Shown one piece after another: positions 46,618-56,997 of a stretch of DNA of 57,716 bases (the stretch's first letter is position 1; the number at the start of each line of letters is the position of its first letter). The DNA lies in the NCBI RefSeq assembly GCF_001517085.1, contig NZ_LRAC01000090.1, forward strand, positions 1 to 57,716, given 5' to 3'. Below the pieces are notes generated by a model. It worked only from the letters and a program-made list of their open reading frames with translations, did no database searches and was not told the DNA's origin. This DNA is from Paenibacillus sp. DMB5. Lineage in GTDB: Bacteria; Bacillota; Bacilli; Paenibacillales; Paenibacillaceae. The position numbers were made by a program, and so were the translations under genes.

Positions 46618-46759
46618 CAGCAGTCAGGTTCCATCAGCCTACCGCAATTTTGCAGAAAAGACCAGTTGCAGTACCGCATACGGACTCCTCATCAGTATTT
46701 GTCTGGCGACCAATGCTGGAGAGGAGTTATTCTTTGATTTAGGACAGTTTTGTCACAAA

Positions 46760-46951
46760 ATCTAATTGGATTTTTGACACTTAAATCGAATAAATTTGCC
46801 GCCTCGCAGGATTTAGTTGGAAAAATGCAGCTTATTTCTGCTAATATAGCTCACCAAGGAGGAAAATGGTGTTTTTAAGTGTGCTTTTTCCAACTAATCT
46901 AGTATTAAGTGGGTATGATTAAGAATTAGATGGCAAAAATCCACTTAGTTT
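46760..46951. repeat. Four-arm dispersed repeat, copy C (GGAAAAA subfamily)
   Basis: Copies lie at 46760-46786 and 46811-46837 (forward) and 46872-46900 and 46924-46951 (reverse). Centres are 51, 62 and 51 bp apart, as in copies A and B, but the arms point inward. The core is TTTAGTTGGAAAAATGCAGC. The rest of 46618-47051 shows only the antiporter ribosome site. Confidence 0.8.
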
Positions 46952-47051
46952 AAAGGAAGCAGCGCCGATAAAAAATATAAGGCAAGTTTACATTCCGTTT
47001 TCATTGTTTGTTTACACTAAGCCTGACTAAAGAGACGGAGGTAGAAAGCTT

Positions 47052-49040
47052 TTGGAATTGTTTGAATACATACTGCTGATGCTGGCGGCGCTTGCCGTAT
47101 CCAATCTGGTGAACCGGTTTATACCGTCGGTCTCGGTGCCGATTATACAGATTGCGCTGGGGGTGGCGATTACGCTGCTGCCCCTGCATTTTGAATTAAC
47201 GCTTAATCCGGAGCTGTTCCTGCTGCTGTTTATCGCACCGCTGCTGTTCAATGACGGGCGGCATGCCGATAAGGAGGCGCTTTGGAGCCTGCGGAAGCCG
47301 ATCCTTCTGCTGGCGCTGGGACTTGTCTTTGTAACGGTTGGCATCGTCGGTTATTTCGTGAACTGGCTGCTGCCGGTCATTCCGCTGGCGGCGTCTTTTG
47401 CCCTGGCGGCGGCCTTGGCCCCGACTGATGCGATTGCGGTGGGCGCTCTGGAGCAGAAAGTGAAGATTCCCCACCGCACGATGCAGCTACTGGAGGGAGA
47501 ATCCCTGATCAATGATGCCTCCGGTCTGGTCTCCTTCCAGTTTGCGGCAGCCGCAATGGCCACGGGGATGTTCTCGTTCAGATCCGCCGGCCTCAGCTTT
47601 CTGGGCATTTCGCTCGGCGGAATTGTTCTTGGTCTGCTGCTTACCCTGATCAAATACGGTATCGTCAAATGGCTGCGCAGACTGGGGATGGAGAACGTTA
47701 CCCTGCACATGCTGATTGAGATTTTGACGCCTTTTCTGATCTTTATGGCGGCCGAGGAGCTGGGGGTAAACGGCATTCTGGCTGTAGTCGCGGCCGGGAT
47801 CGCCCATTCCTTCAATTATAAAAAGATGAATCCCGAAGTCGCCAAGCTGCGGGTAGTCTCCAAAAGCACCTGGTCGGTAATCATCTTTGTGCTGAACGGC
47901 CTGGTTTTCCTGCTGCTCGGCACTCAGCTGCCGGAGATCATTCAGACGATCTGGAACAGCCCGGAGATCGGCAATGTGCGGGTAATCCTGTACACGCTGC
48001 TGCTTACATTAGCAGTCCTTGGCCTGCGGCTGATCTGGGTGCTGCTGATGAAGGTGCCGGGAGACGGCGAAACACACCCCAGCCCGCGCAAAAGCAGATT
48101 CAGAACCGCACTGATCCTTTCGCTGTCCGGCGTACGGGGCACAATTACACTTGCAAGTACATTGTCGCTGCCTCTTTTCCTGGATGACGGTACCGTCTTT
48201 CCGTCCAGGGATCTGATTATCTTCCTGGCCTCCGGCGTCATCTTGTGGACACTGCTGGCCTCTAATTATCTGCTGCCGCTATTGCTCGGGGCGGAGGCAG
48301 TATCAGTACAGGATGAGGAGGAGACTCAGGCCAAAATCGAGATTCTGCGCAATGTGGTCGCCGGGTTAAACGACCTGTCCACAGAGCAGAACCGGATGGC
48401 TTCGGCCCGGATCATCAGTACGTACACTTCAAGAATCCGGATGCTCCGCAAGGATGACAGCCGGGATGAGCTGCAGCGCTCCCTGGGCCTGTCGGTGCTG
48501 AAATGGGAGCGGGAGAGCACACTGCTGGCGCTGGAGCGCAGAGAGGTTGATCCCTATACCGGTTACAGATATCTCAACCGGATTAACCGGATGCTGTTCA
48601 TGCATACCCGCGATCCCCTGTATAAACGGGAGTTGTTCCCGGTCAAGCATTGGGATGAGGTGGTAGGCATTCTGCAGCAGGCACGGCTCAGCAGGCGTGA
48701 AAGACGCGCCGAACGGGTCCGGCTGAGAATTCAGAATTGCACTTATGTACTGGAACAGCTGAATGCGCTGCTGGCGCAGGGCGGACCCGATCTCGAACCG
48801 GTCACCATGTTTCTCCTGCAGTATGAACGGGTGCTGCTGCGGTTAAACAGGAGCGGAGATGCCGGCTCCCGGGAGGAGTACGAGCAGTCCATGCGGGAGC
48901 TGGGCCGGATTGGTATTCAGCTGGAACGCGACAACCTGCAGGTTATGTTCGAGAGCGGCAGGATATCCCGCCAGGGAATGAAGGAGATGAAGCGGGACAT
49001 TCTGTTTATGGAGCATGATCTGCGCGAAGAAACGGTCTGA
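47052..49040 (+). CDS. Na+/H+ antiporter, CPA1 family
   Basis: A 662-residue antiporter. The first ~415 residues hold about twelve membrane segments with the CPA1 ion-site motifs ALAPTDAIAVGAL and GESLINDASGLV (the ND pair). A ~245-residue cytoplasmic tail is rich in Arg, Glu and Leu and probably regulates activity. It exchanges cytoplasmic Na+ or K+ for protons. The start is TTG at 47052, nine bases after GGAGGT. Monocistronic; a four-arm repeat lies ~100 bp upstream. Confidence 0.9.
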   Translation: MELFEYILLMLAALAVSNLVNRFIPSVSVPIIQIALGVAITLLPLHFELTLNPELFLLLFIAPLLFNDGRHADKEALWSLRKPILLLALGLVFVTVGIVGYFVNWLLPVIPLAASFALAAALAPTDAIAVGALEQKVKIPHRTMQLLEGESLINDASGLVSFQFAAAAMATGMFSFRSAGLSFLGISLGGIVLGLLLTLIKYGIVKWLRRLGMENVTLHMLIEILTPFLIFMAAEELGVNGILAVVAAGIAHSFNYKKMNPEVAKLRVVSKSTWSVIIFVLNGLVFLLLGTQLPEIIQTIWNSPEIGNVRVILYTLLLTLAVLGLRLIWVLLMKVPGDGETHPSPRKSRFRTALILSLSGVRGTITLASTLSLPLFLDDGTVFPSRDLIIFLASGVILWTLLASNYLLPLLLGAEAVSVQDEEETQAKIEILRNVVAGLNDLSTEQNRMASARIISTYTSRIRMLRKDDSRDELQRSLGLSVLKWERESTLLALERREVDPYTGYRYLNRINRMLFMHTRDPLYKRELFPVKHWDEVVGILQQARLSRRERRAERVRLRIQNCTYVLEQLNALLAQGGPDLEPVTMFLLQYERVLLRLNRSGDAGSREEYEQSMRELGRIGIQLERDNLQVMFESGRISRQGMKEMKRDILFMEHDLREETV

Positions 49041-49171
49041 TAGCAGTCCAAGATAGCGGGCCAATCTGTATCATTTTTCCGGGCCCAAGCAGTCCAAGAC
49101 ACGCACTTCAAGAACTGAAAAGTATACGCAGGCGATATTGGACGGCAAGGGCATCAATGACAAAACGGCTA

Positions 49172-50494
49172 TTACGTGTAGATTGACTCCGCATCACCTT
49201 CACAAAGCATCCGGATCTCAATCAGCTCCATCGCGGTATGGGCTCTGATTCCGTGCTGCTCCTCCCGGCTGATGGTGAAAGAATCGCCGGTGCGCGCCGC
49301 GGTGTACAACCCGTTCCGCAGGATTTCTCCATGCCCGGATATAACGAGCCAATGCTTGCGGGTATGCAGGGAGGCCGTCTCGGATAGCTCATGATCCGGC
49401 AGGATGGACAATTTAATGGTTAGAATCCGCTCCGGACCGCTTGCCGTCCGGTCCAGAATAGTGTAACTCCCCCAGCTGCTTTCTCCGTATCCCGGTCCGG
49501 CCGCGTTCTGCTGTACAATCTCTTTGACCGCATTTGCTTCATGCTTGCTAGCAACCAGAATGCCCTCGGGGCTTGCTGCGGCGACGATGCCGGGCACTCC
49601 AATCACATGCAGCGGAATGTTCAACTCGTTGATGATTACGGAATCCGGGGATGCTCCCCAGATTCCGCCTGCGCCGGTTACCGGCTGCTGCAGCTCCGCG
49701 CTCAGGGCCGCCCAGCTTCCAAGATCGCGCCACTCCCCCTCATGGCGGAGTACAACTGCCTTGCTGCTGCGTTCAGCAATTTCTTTGTCAAAGCTGAGCA
49801 CCGGCAGGCCGGGATAGCTGTCTGTAAAAGCTGCCAAGTCGGCAGGCAGTCCCATGCGCTCCAGTTGGGACAGCATGAAGCTGAGCCGGAAGGCGAACAC
49901 CCCGCAGTTCCAGAGCGCAGATGCCTGCAGCAGCTCTTCCGCCCGGCCGCGTCCGGGCTTTTCTTCAAAGGAAATAACCGGAGCGAAGCCGCCGGATACT
50001 TGCTCACCGGGGACTATATAGCCGTACTGGTCGGAAGGGTGGTCAGGCCTTGTCCCGAGTAAGGCAAGCTCGGCCCCTGAGGCTGCCAGGACCTCAGTGA
50101 ACCGGTGGAATAATTGAAAAAATGCATCATCAGCGAACATATCAGCCGGAGCCACGCATATCGTGTCCTCCGGCTTTGCTGTTCCTGCCGTATACAAATG
50201 AAGCACTCCCAGGGCAGCGGCAGTAAAGGTGCCGCGTTTATGCGGCTCCCCGATGACCGGATAGCGATTCCCGGTGTAGCGCCGGACAAGGGCGGTCTGA
50301 TCCTTATGCGTTACAAATAAGGCAGCTTCACCAAGTCCCGCCCGGCCGAGCTGGCGGCATACCCGGCCGATCATGGATTCGGTCCCGCCATCCGGTGCGG
50401 GGAGCAGACTCAGGAACATTTTGGATCGGATAACGCCGGACAGCGGCCACAGCCGCTGCCCGGAACCGCCGCAGAGCAGGATGGTATGATGCAT
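49172..50494 (-). CDS. Mannose-1-phosphate guanylyltransferase (ManC type)
   Basis: A 440-residue enzyme. The N-terminal nucleotidyltransferase domain has GGSGQRLWPLS (residues 9-19), VAPADMF, and FEEKPGRGRAEELL. A C-terminal cupin domain (~340-435) contains the mannose-6-phosphate-isomerase-like pattern HTRKHWLVISGHGEI. It makes GDP-mannose from mannose-1-phosphate and GTP for envelope glycans. The usual RPKQF after the loop is RSKMF here, a mild deviation. ATG 50494 follows TAAGGAGG; 34 in-frame codons upstream lack a ribosome site. The glycosyltransferase gene 14 bp upstream is probably in the same operon. Confidence 0.85.
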   Translation of the reverse strand: MHHTILLCGGSGQRLWPLSGVIRSKMFLSLLPAPDGGTESMIGRVCRQLGRAGLGEAALFVTHKDQTALVRRYTGNRYPVIGEPHKRGTFTAAALGVLHLYTAGTAKPEDTICVAPADMFADDAFFQLFHRFTEVLAASGAELALLGTRPDHPSDQYGYIVPGEQVSGGFAPVISFEEKPGRGRAEELLQASALWNCGVFAFRLSFMLSQLERMGLPADLAAFTDSYPGLPVLSFDKEIAERSSKAVVLRHEGEWRDLGSWAALSAELQQPVTGAGGIWGASPDSVIINELNIPLHVIGVPGIVAAASPEGILVASKHEANAVKEIVQQNAAGPGYGESSWGSYTILDRTASGPERILTIKLSILPDHELSETASLHTRKHWLVISGHGEILRNGLYTAARTGDSFTISREEQHGIRAHTAMELIEIRMLCEGDAESIYT

Positions 50495-50507
50495 GGGGTA
50501 AGCCTCC

Positions 50508-51332
50508 TTAATGCCTTCCGGGAATGGAATATCCTTTGCGCTGATGAAAAGACAGGGAGCGGTAGGTACGGGCCAGCTTGCGGATCTGTTTATCATTCAG
50601 ACTGGCTGCCGGACTGTGCAGGGATTTGTTGTTTGCGTTTCTCAGCAGCACGGAGTTGCGGCTCCGGCTGTATACATAGTTGGCATACGTTTCATATTCG
50701 GAGAAGCCAAACTGTCTTTTCTTGTTGATGCTGCGGATAATTGCCGTATGCCAGGGCAAGCTGTGGCGCGCTTCAATCGTTCTTTTCAAGGCGGCCAGCT
50801 TCTTTTTTTCAAACAGCATATAGTGGGTCACAAAGGACTTGGGCGAAGGCGCAGCAGTCCCCAGCAGCTTCCGGTAGGTCCGGAAATATTCCGGCTGGCT
50901 CCAGTTCCGGCAATAAAATACGGTCTTCCCTGATGTGCGGAACCGGTGAGGGCGGATCAGCACCGTGTCTGCATCAATAACGAGAAAAAAGGGCTCGCGG
51001 CAGATCTGATCACCGTTCATTTTCAGCAGCTGCTGATACAGCCAGCCGGACCGGTTCCAGCGGGAGGAGGAGTAATGGATATCTTGTTTGGTGAACGGCA
51101 GAACAGTGGTTTCATCGACGAAGATACAGCTTTTGCGTGTGCACAGCTCTCTGATTCTGCTGCTGGCCGGCGAGACAATAAAAATATGGCTGATCGGATG
51201 GCGCACATGGCGGCGGAGGCTGTCGATCACAAAAGGTAAGGTTGCCAGATCCTTGTCAATGGCCGGGATCAGGACGTCGATAGCGGGACCGCTAACAGCG
51301 CTCCTTGCGGAAATTTCTGACATTCGGTTCAT
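50508..51332 (-). CDS. DUF6492-type glycosyltransferase-like protein
   Basis: A 274-residue protein with a GT-A-like core: AIDVLIPAIDKDLATLPFVIDSLRRH at the start, the metal-binding DAD in FFLVIDADTVLI, and an acidic FSEYETYANYV stretch typical of DUF6492. It probably transfers a sugar in envelope or spore-coat glycan synthesis; the ManC gene just downstream could supply GDP-mannose, which is inference. The ribosome site is weak at ATG 51332. Confidence 0.7.
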   Translation of the reverse strand: MNRMSEISARSAVSGPAIDVLIPAIDKDLATLPFVIDSLRRHVRHPISHIFIVSPASSRIRELCTRKSCIFVDETTVLPFTKQDIHYSSSRWNRSGWLYQQLLKMNGDQICREPFFLVIDADTVLIRPHRFRTSGKTVFYCRNWSQPEYFRTYRKLLGTAAPSPKSFVTHYMLFEKKKLAALKRTIEARHSLPWHTAIIRSINKKRQFGFSEYETYANYVYSRSRNSVLLRNANNKSLHSPAASLNDKQIRKLARTYRSLSFHQRKGYSIPGRH

Positions 51333-51534
51333 CTCAGTACATGAATTGACATCTTAGCGTCTGCACTAGATTATTCCTTGCAGGCAGAATATGACCGGGC
51401 CAAATTTACTGTAAAGATATTCTCCCAGCCACGGGACAGATGGTTTATTCAGCTGCCGGTACTGCGGCATAGGATGCACTGTGATGTAATTTAGGGGGAG
51501 GTTAACCGCCTCGCCCGGACAGGAGAGTGCAGAT

Positions 51535-52289
51535 GTGAAGGCAATCAAGGCTGATCACCTACAGAGTAAATGGGTTAAGACCAAACTGCTGCTTCAGAGC
51601 GGTTCTGTCAGACGCTACATTCCGGACACCCGGAAATTCACCAGACGCAATCTGGAGCAGATGATTTACAGCTATGGAATGATTTACGTCAAGCCGGAGA
51701 GGGGAACCTACGGGAACGGGGTGATCCGCGCTGAACGGGGAGAACGGGGGGCTTTACCTACCAGTATGAGGAGACAGTCCGCCGGTTTGATACGTTTGAA
51801 GCTTTTTATACAAGTCTGGCGAAGAAAACAGGCCGCAAAAGATACCTGATTCAAAAAGGGATTCATCTGCTCAAGCACAACAGCCGCCGCTTTGACATCC
51901 GGGTGATGGTGCAGGTAAGCCCCAAAGGAGCCTGGGAAGCTACCGGCATCATCGGCCGGCTGGGACACCCGCGCAAAATTGTGACGAACTACCACAGCGG
52001 CGGCAAGCCGACGGCAATTGAAACGCTGCTCCAGAGCCATTTGTCCCCGCACCGGCTGGCACAGCTGACTGAGGAGCTGAACACGCTTGGTGTGCGCATA
52101 GCAGCCCACATGCAAAAGACGTATCCCAAAATTCAGCAGATCGGCGTAGATGTCGGGCTGGACCGGTCGCTGACTCCGTGGATTATTGAAGTGAACATGC
52201 GGCCTGACCCATATATATTTAATCAGCTCAAGGACAAGACGATGTATAAAAAAGTAATGCGGTACCGCCGGTTCCAGATGAAAAAATAA
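51535..52289 (+). pseudogene. ATP-grasp protein of the YheC/YheD type, frameshifted
   Basis: The N-terminal part (KWVKTKLLL…YVKPERGTYGNGV) is followed by a frameshift in a 6-base G-run (51746-51751). The second frame continues GFTYQYEETVRRFDTF…YLIQKGIHLLKHNSRRFDIRVMVQ and ends IIEVNMRPDPYIF…, the ATP-grasp metal site. Corrected length ~251 residues. YheC/YheD proteins are sporulation-associated ATP-grasp ligases of unknown substrate. Start GTG 51535 after AGGAG. The homopolymer position suggests a base-calling error. Confidence 0.8.
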
Positions 52290-52301
52290 TAATCGGATGG
52301 C

Positions 52302-52339
52302 AAAAGAGCTCAGCGGGATTTCTCCGCTGAGCTCTTTTG
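52302..52339. terminator. Bidirectional terminator
   Basis: CAAAAGAGCTCAGCGG pairs perfectly with CCGCTGAGCTCTTTTG across a 6-base loop, between convergent genes. Confidence 0.85.
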
Positions 52340-52346
52340 AATGTCA

Positions 52347-53875
52347 CTATGCGCCGGGTTGAGGCAGCGCCATAATCACGGCCTCAGGCATTCTCGGTAA
52401 CAGCCTGCTTGATCGGCTGGCCGGCTTCTTTGCCTGCGGCCGCCCGACCTTCTTGATAAAGAAGGAGAGCAGCAGGCCGAGGACACCGATGCCGACAATG
52501 ACCAGATAGGCATCGTTGATTCCCTGGATGGAGGCTTCCATAATCATGTGCTCCTTCGTGCCGCCTTGGGCACGCCTGCAGCCATCATCTCTTTCATGTG
52601 TGCGGTTGTACGGCTGGTCATTACCGTAACCAGCAGAGAGGTTCCGACAGCGCCGGCCACCTGTCTGGTGGTATTGGAGATAGCCGTTCCGTGCGCATTC
52701 AGCTTCGACGGCAGCTGATTCAGGCCCAGGGTCTGAATCGGCATCAGGAGAAGCGCCATCCCGATCCGCCGGCCTGTGGACATCAGGACCAGGTAAGTGA
52801 AGCTGGTCGAATCGGTCAGGTTCACGAAGCCGAGTGTCGTGACGATCATGATCAGCAGGCCGGTGACAGCCAGCCATTTTGCGCCGAACCGGTCGAACAG
52901 CTTGCCGGTAACCGGCATGAGCAGTCCCATGATCAGTGCACCGGGCAACAGCAGGAGGCCGGACTCCAGCGCCGTGTAGCCGCGGGCGTTCTGCAGATAC
53001 AGCGGCAGGAGCATCATATCCGCATACATTACGATTGTAACTGCAACGCTGATCAGTGTAGTCAGGCTGAACATGTTGTATTTGAAGGCATGCAGATCAA
53101 GCAGGGGATTCTGCGAAGCAAGCTGCCGCCATACAAACAGACCCAGGGCGACAATTCCCGTACCCAGTGTCAGCAGAACCTCCATACTTGACCATCCGCT
53201 GCTGGCAGCCTGGCTGAAGCCGTACAGCAGCATGCCGAACCCGATGGTGGACAGGACCACGCTGATCAGGTCAATTTTGGGATAGGTACGCTCTGATACA
53301 TTGCGCAGATAAATAAATCCGCAGACGATGACAATGAGCGTCAAAGGAATCATACCGTAGAACATTGTCTCCCAGCTGTAATGCTCGAGAATATATCCGG
53401 CCAGTGTCGGCCCGATCGCCGGCGCAAAAATAATCGCCAGCCCGACCATCCCCATGGCCGCCCCGCGCTTTTCCCGGGGGAACAGGGCCAGAATAACGTT
53501 GGTAAGCAGCGGCATAATAATGCCTGCCCCGGCTGCCTGAATCATCCGTCCGGTTAGCAGCACAGGGAAGCTGGCGGCAAGCGCCGACACGACCGTCCCT
53601 GCCAGAAATACAAACATGGACGTCTGGAACAGCTCACGGGTAGTGAAGCGCTGCATCAGGAAGGCTGTAATCGGGATCAGCACCCCGTTAACCAGCATAT
53701 AACCGGTGGTCAGCCATTGGGCAGTTGCCGCCGCAATGCCGAAATCCTTCATCAGTCCCGGCACAGCAACGCTCATCACCGTCTGGTTCAGTGTTGCCAG
53801 AAAGGCACCCAGAATCATGATGAACAAGATGGGGCCCTTTTTTATGGAATTGTCTGTTACTGTTGCTGTACTCAT
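52347..53875 (-). pseudogene. DHA2-family MFS drug exporter, frameshifted near the C-terminus
   Basis: A 14-segment exporter of the EmrB/QacA type. It starts MSTATVTDNSIKKGPILFIMILGAFLATLNQTVMSVAVPGL and has motif C-like GPTLAGYILEHYSW. The frame breaks at ~52556-52568 after MAAGVPKA. The other frame continues GTKEHMIMEASIQGINDAYLVIVGIGVLGLLLSFFIKK, which is the last membrane segment. Corrected length ~509 residues. Without correction the protein lacks only that segment and tail. The TetR gene is divergent and likely its repressor. ATG after GGAG. Confidence 0.85.
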
Positions 53876-54112
53876 ATCACTCCATCCTTTCCGCTCGTCA
53901 ATGTTACATGGACTTAATTTACAATGTGTTGTATAGTTTACAAGGCATAAAACAAATTATAGTTGAAAATTTCATGTAATCAAGCAACGTTTTCAGAAAA
54001 AGTGTAAAGTAATTGACGGTCTGCAGCGGACTGTAGCCTAACTTGATCATAAGAGACATTTTAACGAAAATTGTAGTATACCTTTTTAAGCTGAAGGAGT
54101 GGAGAGAACGGG
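53876..54112. promoter_or_regulatory. Divergent promoter region, exporter and TetR regulator
   Basis: A 237-bp AT-rich gap between divergent genes. It contains related TTGTATAG (53930-53937) and TTGTAGTATACC (54070-54081) stretches, one near each start, which could be operator half-sites. No perfect palindrome is visible. Confidence 0.4.
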
Positions 54113-54676
54113 ATGGATAATGAAACGCAGCGGACAGACCCGCGGGTAGTGCGTACGCGCCAGCTGTTGAAGAATGCGCTGATTGAGCTGCTTGAGGAAA
54201 TGGATATCGAAAAAATCTCGGTGAACCGGATTGCAGAACGGGCGGGGATCAACCGGGTAACCTTTTATCTGCATTACCGGGACCTGCCCGATATGCTGGA
54301 AAGAATGGCTGATGAGATGGTGGAGGATATTCATAAGGTGGTCAGCAGTCATCCCGAGCAGGCTATCGGGGAGGAGTGGCCGCTGCTGGAGAGTCTCTTA
54401 AAGCATATTGAGGCAAATGCGCGGCTGTACAAGGTAACGCTGACGTTCAGGCATAGCACGATTTTTACGGACAGGCTGGTAAAATTAATTGAGGATATGA
54501 TTACGTCACGGCTTGCGCGTCAAGGGGGGAATCCGGAGTCTGAGGTACAGCGGGATATTGCGCTCTGGTACGGCTCTGCGGCGCTGATCGGTACGATTGT
54601 CAAGTGGCTCCGCAGGGACATGCCATATACCCCTGCGTATATGGCCAGACAAATTACGCTGCTGCGTTCACGATGA
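54113..54676 (+). CDS. TetR-family transcriptional regulator
   Basis: A 187-residue regulator. The N-terminal TetR helix-turn-helix reads IEKISVNRIAERAGINRVTFYLHYRDL, and the C-terminal helical domain resembles TetR_C_8, ending YGSAALIGTIVKWLRRDMPYTPAYMARQI. Divergent from the DHA2 exporter, which it probably represses until a drug-like ligand binds. ATG follows AAGGAGTGGAG. Confidence 0.9.
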   Translation: MDNETQRTDPRVVRTRQLLKNALIELLEEMDIEKISVNRIAERAGINRVTFYLHYRDLPDMLERMADEMVEDIHKVVSSHPEQAIGEEWPLLESLLKHIEANARLYKVTLTFRHSTIFTDRLVKLIEDMITSRLARQGGNPESEVQRDIALWYGSAALIGTIVKWLRRDMPYTPAYMARQITLLRSR

Positions 54677-54703
54677 ATGTGGCAGACCGGACCAGGGGGC
54701 GGC

Positions 54704-55672
54704 TCAGGCCGCCGAGGTCCGGTCTGCCGGATGGCTGACTCTGGAACGCCGGCCGAGGATAAATCCGGCGAGTGAAGCAAGCAGCTGCTGGAATACCATG
54801 CCAAGGACAACGGGGACAGCAACCGGAGCAGGGAAATAAGATACGGCAAGCACGGCACCGGCGCTGATGTTACGCATCCCGCCGTTAAAGATCAGTGCAA
54901 CCTCATCCGCCTCATTCCAGCGCAGAATCTTTGCGGTCAGGAAGCAGAGAACATAGCCGGTGGAGGCCATGAACACGATTACGGCCGCCAGACCAACCAG
55001 CTTGAGGTCAATGTTGGCCAGGTACGGCGAAATGACCGAACCGTTAATCATAATGACAACAGCCATGAACACCTTGGAGAAGGGATTCAGCCGCGGGCTC
55101 CAGACCGGCGCGACCGCTCCCTTGCTCCATTCATTAAGCATCATTCCAAGCAGTGAAGGGACGACAATCATCCAGAACAGGCTGCTCATCATCGCCCATG
55201 TATCCAGCTCCACATTCGTTCCGATCAGCACGGACAACACTCCCGGGACGACAAAAGGCGCCAGGAGGGTATCAATCAGAATGATAGACAGCGTAAGGGC
55301 GGTATTGCCCTTATAGATGCTCACCCATATAAAGCTGCTGACCCCGGTCGGGATGACTGCCGCCAGCACCAGGCCGGTAATGGTGAACTGATCGGTATAA
55401 TACAGCAGATTTCCTAGTCCGAAAGCGACCAGCGGCATCGCAATGTGAAGGATAAACAGACAGACGAACAAGGGCAGCGGTTTTTTGATAACATTCACAA
55501 AATCCCTGACGCCAAGGCTAATGCTCCCGGCAAACGTCATAAAGGCAAACAGCCAGGGGGACAAGTAAGTATAAGGGGTAAGCGCACTGCCGCAGAGCAC
55601 GCCGGTAAGCACACTCAGCGGGGTAATCAGCGGCATCATCCGGTTAAGCACACGGTTCAGCTTGAGAAGCAT
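54704..55672 (-). CDS. Bile acid:sodium symporter (BASS) family transporter
   Basis: A 322-residue membrane protein with nine to ten hydrophobic segments. The BASS pattern is clear: GSISLGVRDFVNVIKKP, LVLAAVIPTGVSSFIWVSIYKGNTALTLSIILIDTLLAPFVVP and NGGMRNISAGAVLAV. Bacterial members move organic anions such as pantoate or keto acids with Na+; the substrate is unknown here. ATG follows AAAGGATG. Confidence 0.85.
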   Translation of the reverse strand: MLLKLNRVLNRMMPLITPLSVLTGVLCGSALTPYTYLSPWLFAFMTFAGSISLGVRDFVNVIKKPLPLFVCLFILHIAMPLVAFGLGNLLYYTDQFTITGLVLAAVIPTGVSSFIWVSIYKGNTALTLSIILIDTLLAPFVVPGVLSVLIGTNVELDTWAMMSSLFWMIVVPSLLGMMLNEWSKGAVAPVWSPRLNPFSKVFMAVVIMINGSVISPYLANIDLKLVGLAAVIVFMASTGYVLCFLTAKILRWNEADEVALIFNGGMRNISAGAVLAVSYFPAPVAVPVVLGMVFQQLLASLAGFILGRRSRVSHPADRTSAA

Positions 55673-55823
55673 GTCATGACATCCTTTTTCAGTAGGTTCC
55701 CCCTATTATACACCTTTTGCCGGATGATGCATGTGACACTATGCTTTTGAGGACCTCTGCCGGCCTATGGTATACTAGTTTACAACTTATAACAGTTAAT
55801 ACATAGCAAGCAGGAGGAAGGGA

Positions 55824-56897
55824 ATGGAGCAACGGAGCAAGAGAAGGAAAGCGCAGCTCGGCAAAGCCCGCAAACGCAATGCGCTGATCACCACGACTGC
55901 AATACTGGGCACATGCCTGATTGCCGGTGCTGTATATGCCGGAACACTGTATTTCAAGGCAGAGCGGGCATTGGACTGGATTTCCGCTTCGGGCACAGCC
56001 CCGGTTGAAACGGCCGGTCCGGCATCACCTGCTCCGGAGGCTTCGGCTGCTGCAGATGCAGCTGCCGAGGAAGAGAAGAACAAGCCGCTTACGTTCCTGC
56101 TGGCAGGGGTCGATAACAGAAGCGGCAGCGGCGGGACGTTGAATACGGATGTCATTATGCCGGTTGTCTATGAGCCTGCTACCAGACGTCTGTCCATCTT
56201 ATCTATTCCCCGGGATATGAAGCTTGCCAGCAGCGAGCTTGGTACGCATAAGGCGAACTATTACTATGCCTATTATTATGCCCACAACAAGGGCGAGGAT
56301 TTGCAGAAGACGAGAGAGTTCTACGGCAACCTGCTGCAGATGGACATTGATCATATGATCCTGGTTAATTTTGCGGCCTTCAGCAGTATTGTTGATGAGC
56401 TGGGCGGGCTGGATATTGATGTACCGATGGATATGCGGTATGTGGATAATGCGGACGGCACCAATATCAATCTCAAAAAAGGGATGCAGCATCTAAACGG
56501 CAAGGAAGTGCTTGATTTCGTCCGCTACCGCAAATCGAACCGCGGTACGGCAGAGTCCTCCGATTTCTCCCGCAATGAACGGCAGCAGGAGGTGCTTAAC
56601 CTGATCCTGGACAAGCTGGATTCGGTAAGCGGCATTACCAAGTGGGGCGAGATCATTGATATTCTGGGCGATAATATCCGCACGGATATTGATAAGGACC
56701 AGCTGGTCAGCTGGATTATGAACTACAAGACGATGAAGCCTGCAACCAGTGAGCTGATCACGCTCGAATCGGAATGGAAGAGCCCGTATGTTTACGCGAA
56801 TGAAGAGGATCTGCTGGAGAAGCTGGAGAAGCTGCGCAGCCCGCTCGGTCTGCCTGCACTGGATAACAGCCGGCTGCTTCATGATTTTGGGCTTTAA
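55824..56897 (+). CDS. LytR-CpsA-Psr (LCP) family glycopolymer transferase
   Basis: A 357-residue membrane-anchored protein. A basic N-terminus precedes one membrane segment (~21-46), then an Ala/Pro linker and the LCP domain. Conserved features are GVDNRSG, NTDVIM, SIPRDMKL, GGLDIDV and DFVRYRKSNRG, including the Arg and Asp residues that bind the polyprenyl pyrophosphate. It attaches teichoic-acid-like or other glycopolymers to peptidoglycan outside the membrane. ATG immediately follows AGGAGGAAGGGA. Confidence 0.92.
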   Translation: MEQRSKRRKAQLGKARKRNALITTTAILGTCLIAGAVYAGTLYFKAERALDWISASGTAPVETAGPASPAPEASAAADAAAEEEKNKPLTFLLAGVDNRSGSGGTLNTDVIMPVVYEPATRRLSILSIPRDMKLASSELGTHKANYYYAYYYAHNKGEDLQKTREFYGNLLQMDIDHMILVNFAAFSSIVDELGGLDIDVPMDMRYVDNADGTNINLKKGMQHLNGKEVLDFVRYRKSNRGTAESSDFSRNERQQEVLNLILDKLDSVSGITKWGEIIDILGDNIRTDIDKDQLVSWIMNYKTMKPATSELITLESEWKSPYVYANEEDLLEKLEKLRSPLGLPALDNSRLLHDFGL

Positions 56898-56930
56898 TAA
56901 TAGTGGTTTTTCATGAGGAAATACAAGATA

Positions 56931-56975
56931 AGGGAGCTATTCTCCATTAAGCGGAGAGTAGCTCCCTCATTTTAA
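56931..56975. terminator. Bidirectional terminator after the LCP gene
   Basis: GGGAGCTATTCTCC pairs with GGAGAGTAGCTCCC (one mismatch), followed by TCATTTTA, between convergent genes. Confidence 0.8.
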
Positions 56976-56997
56976 AATACAGATTTAAATGCGCAGG

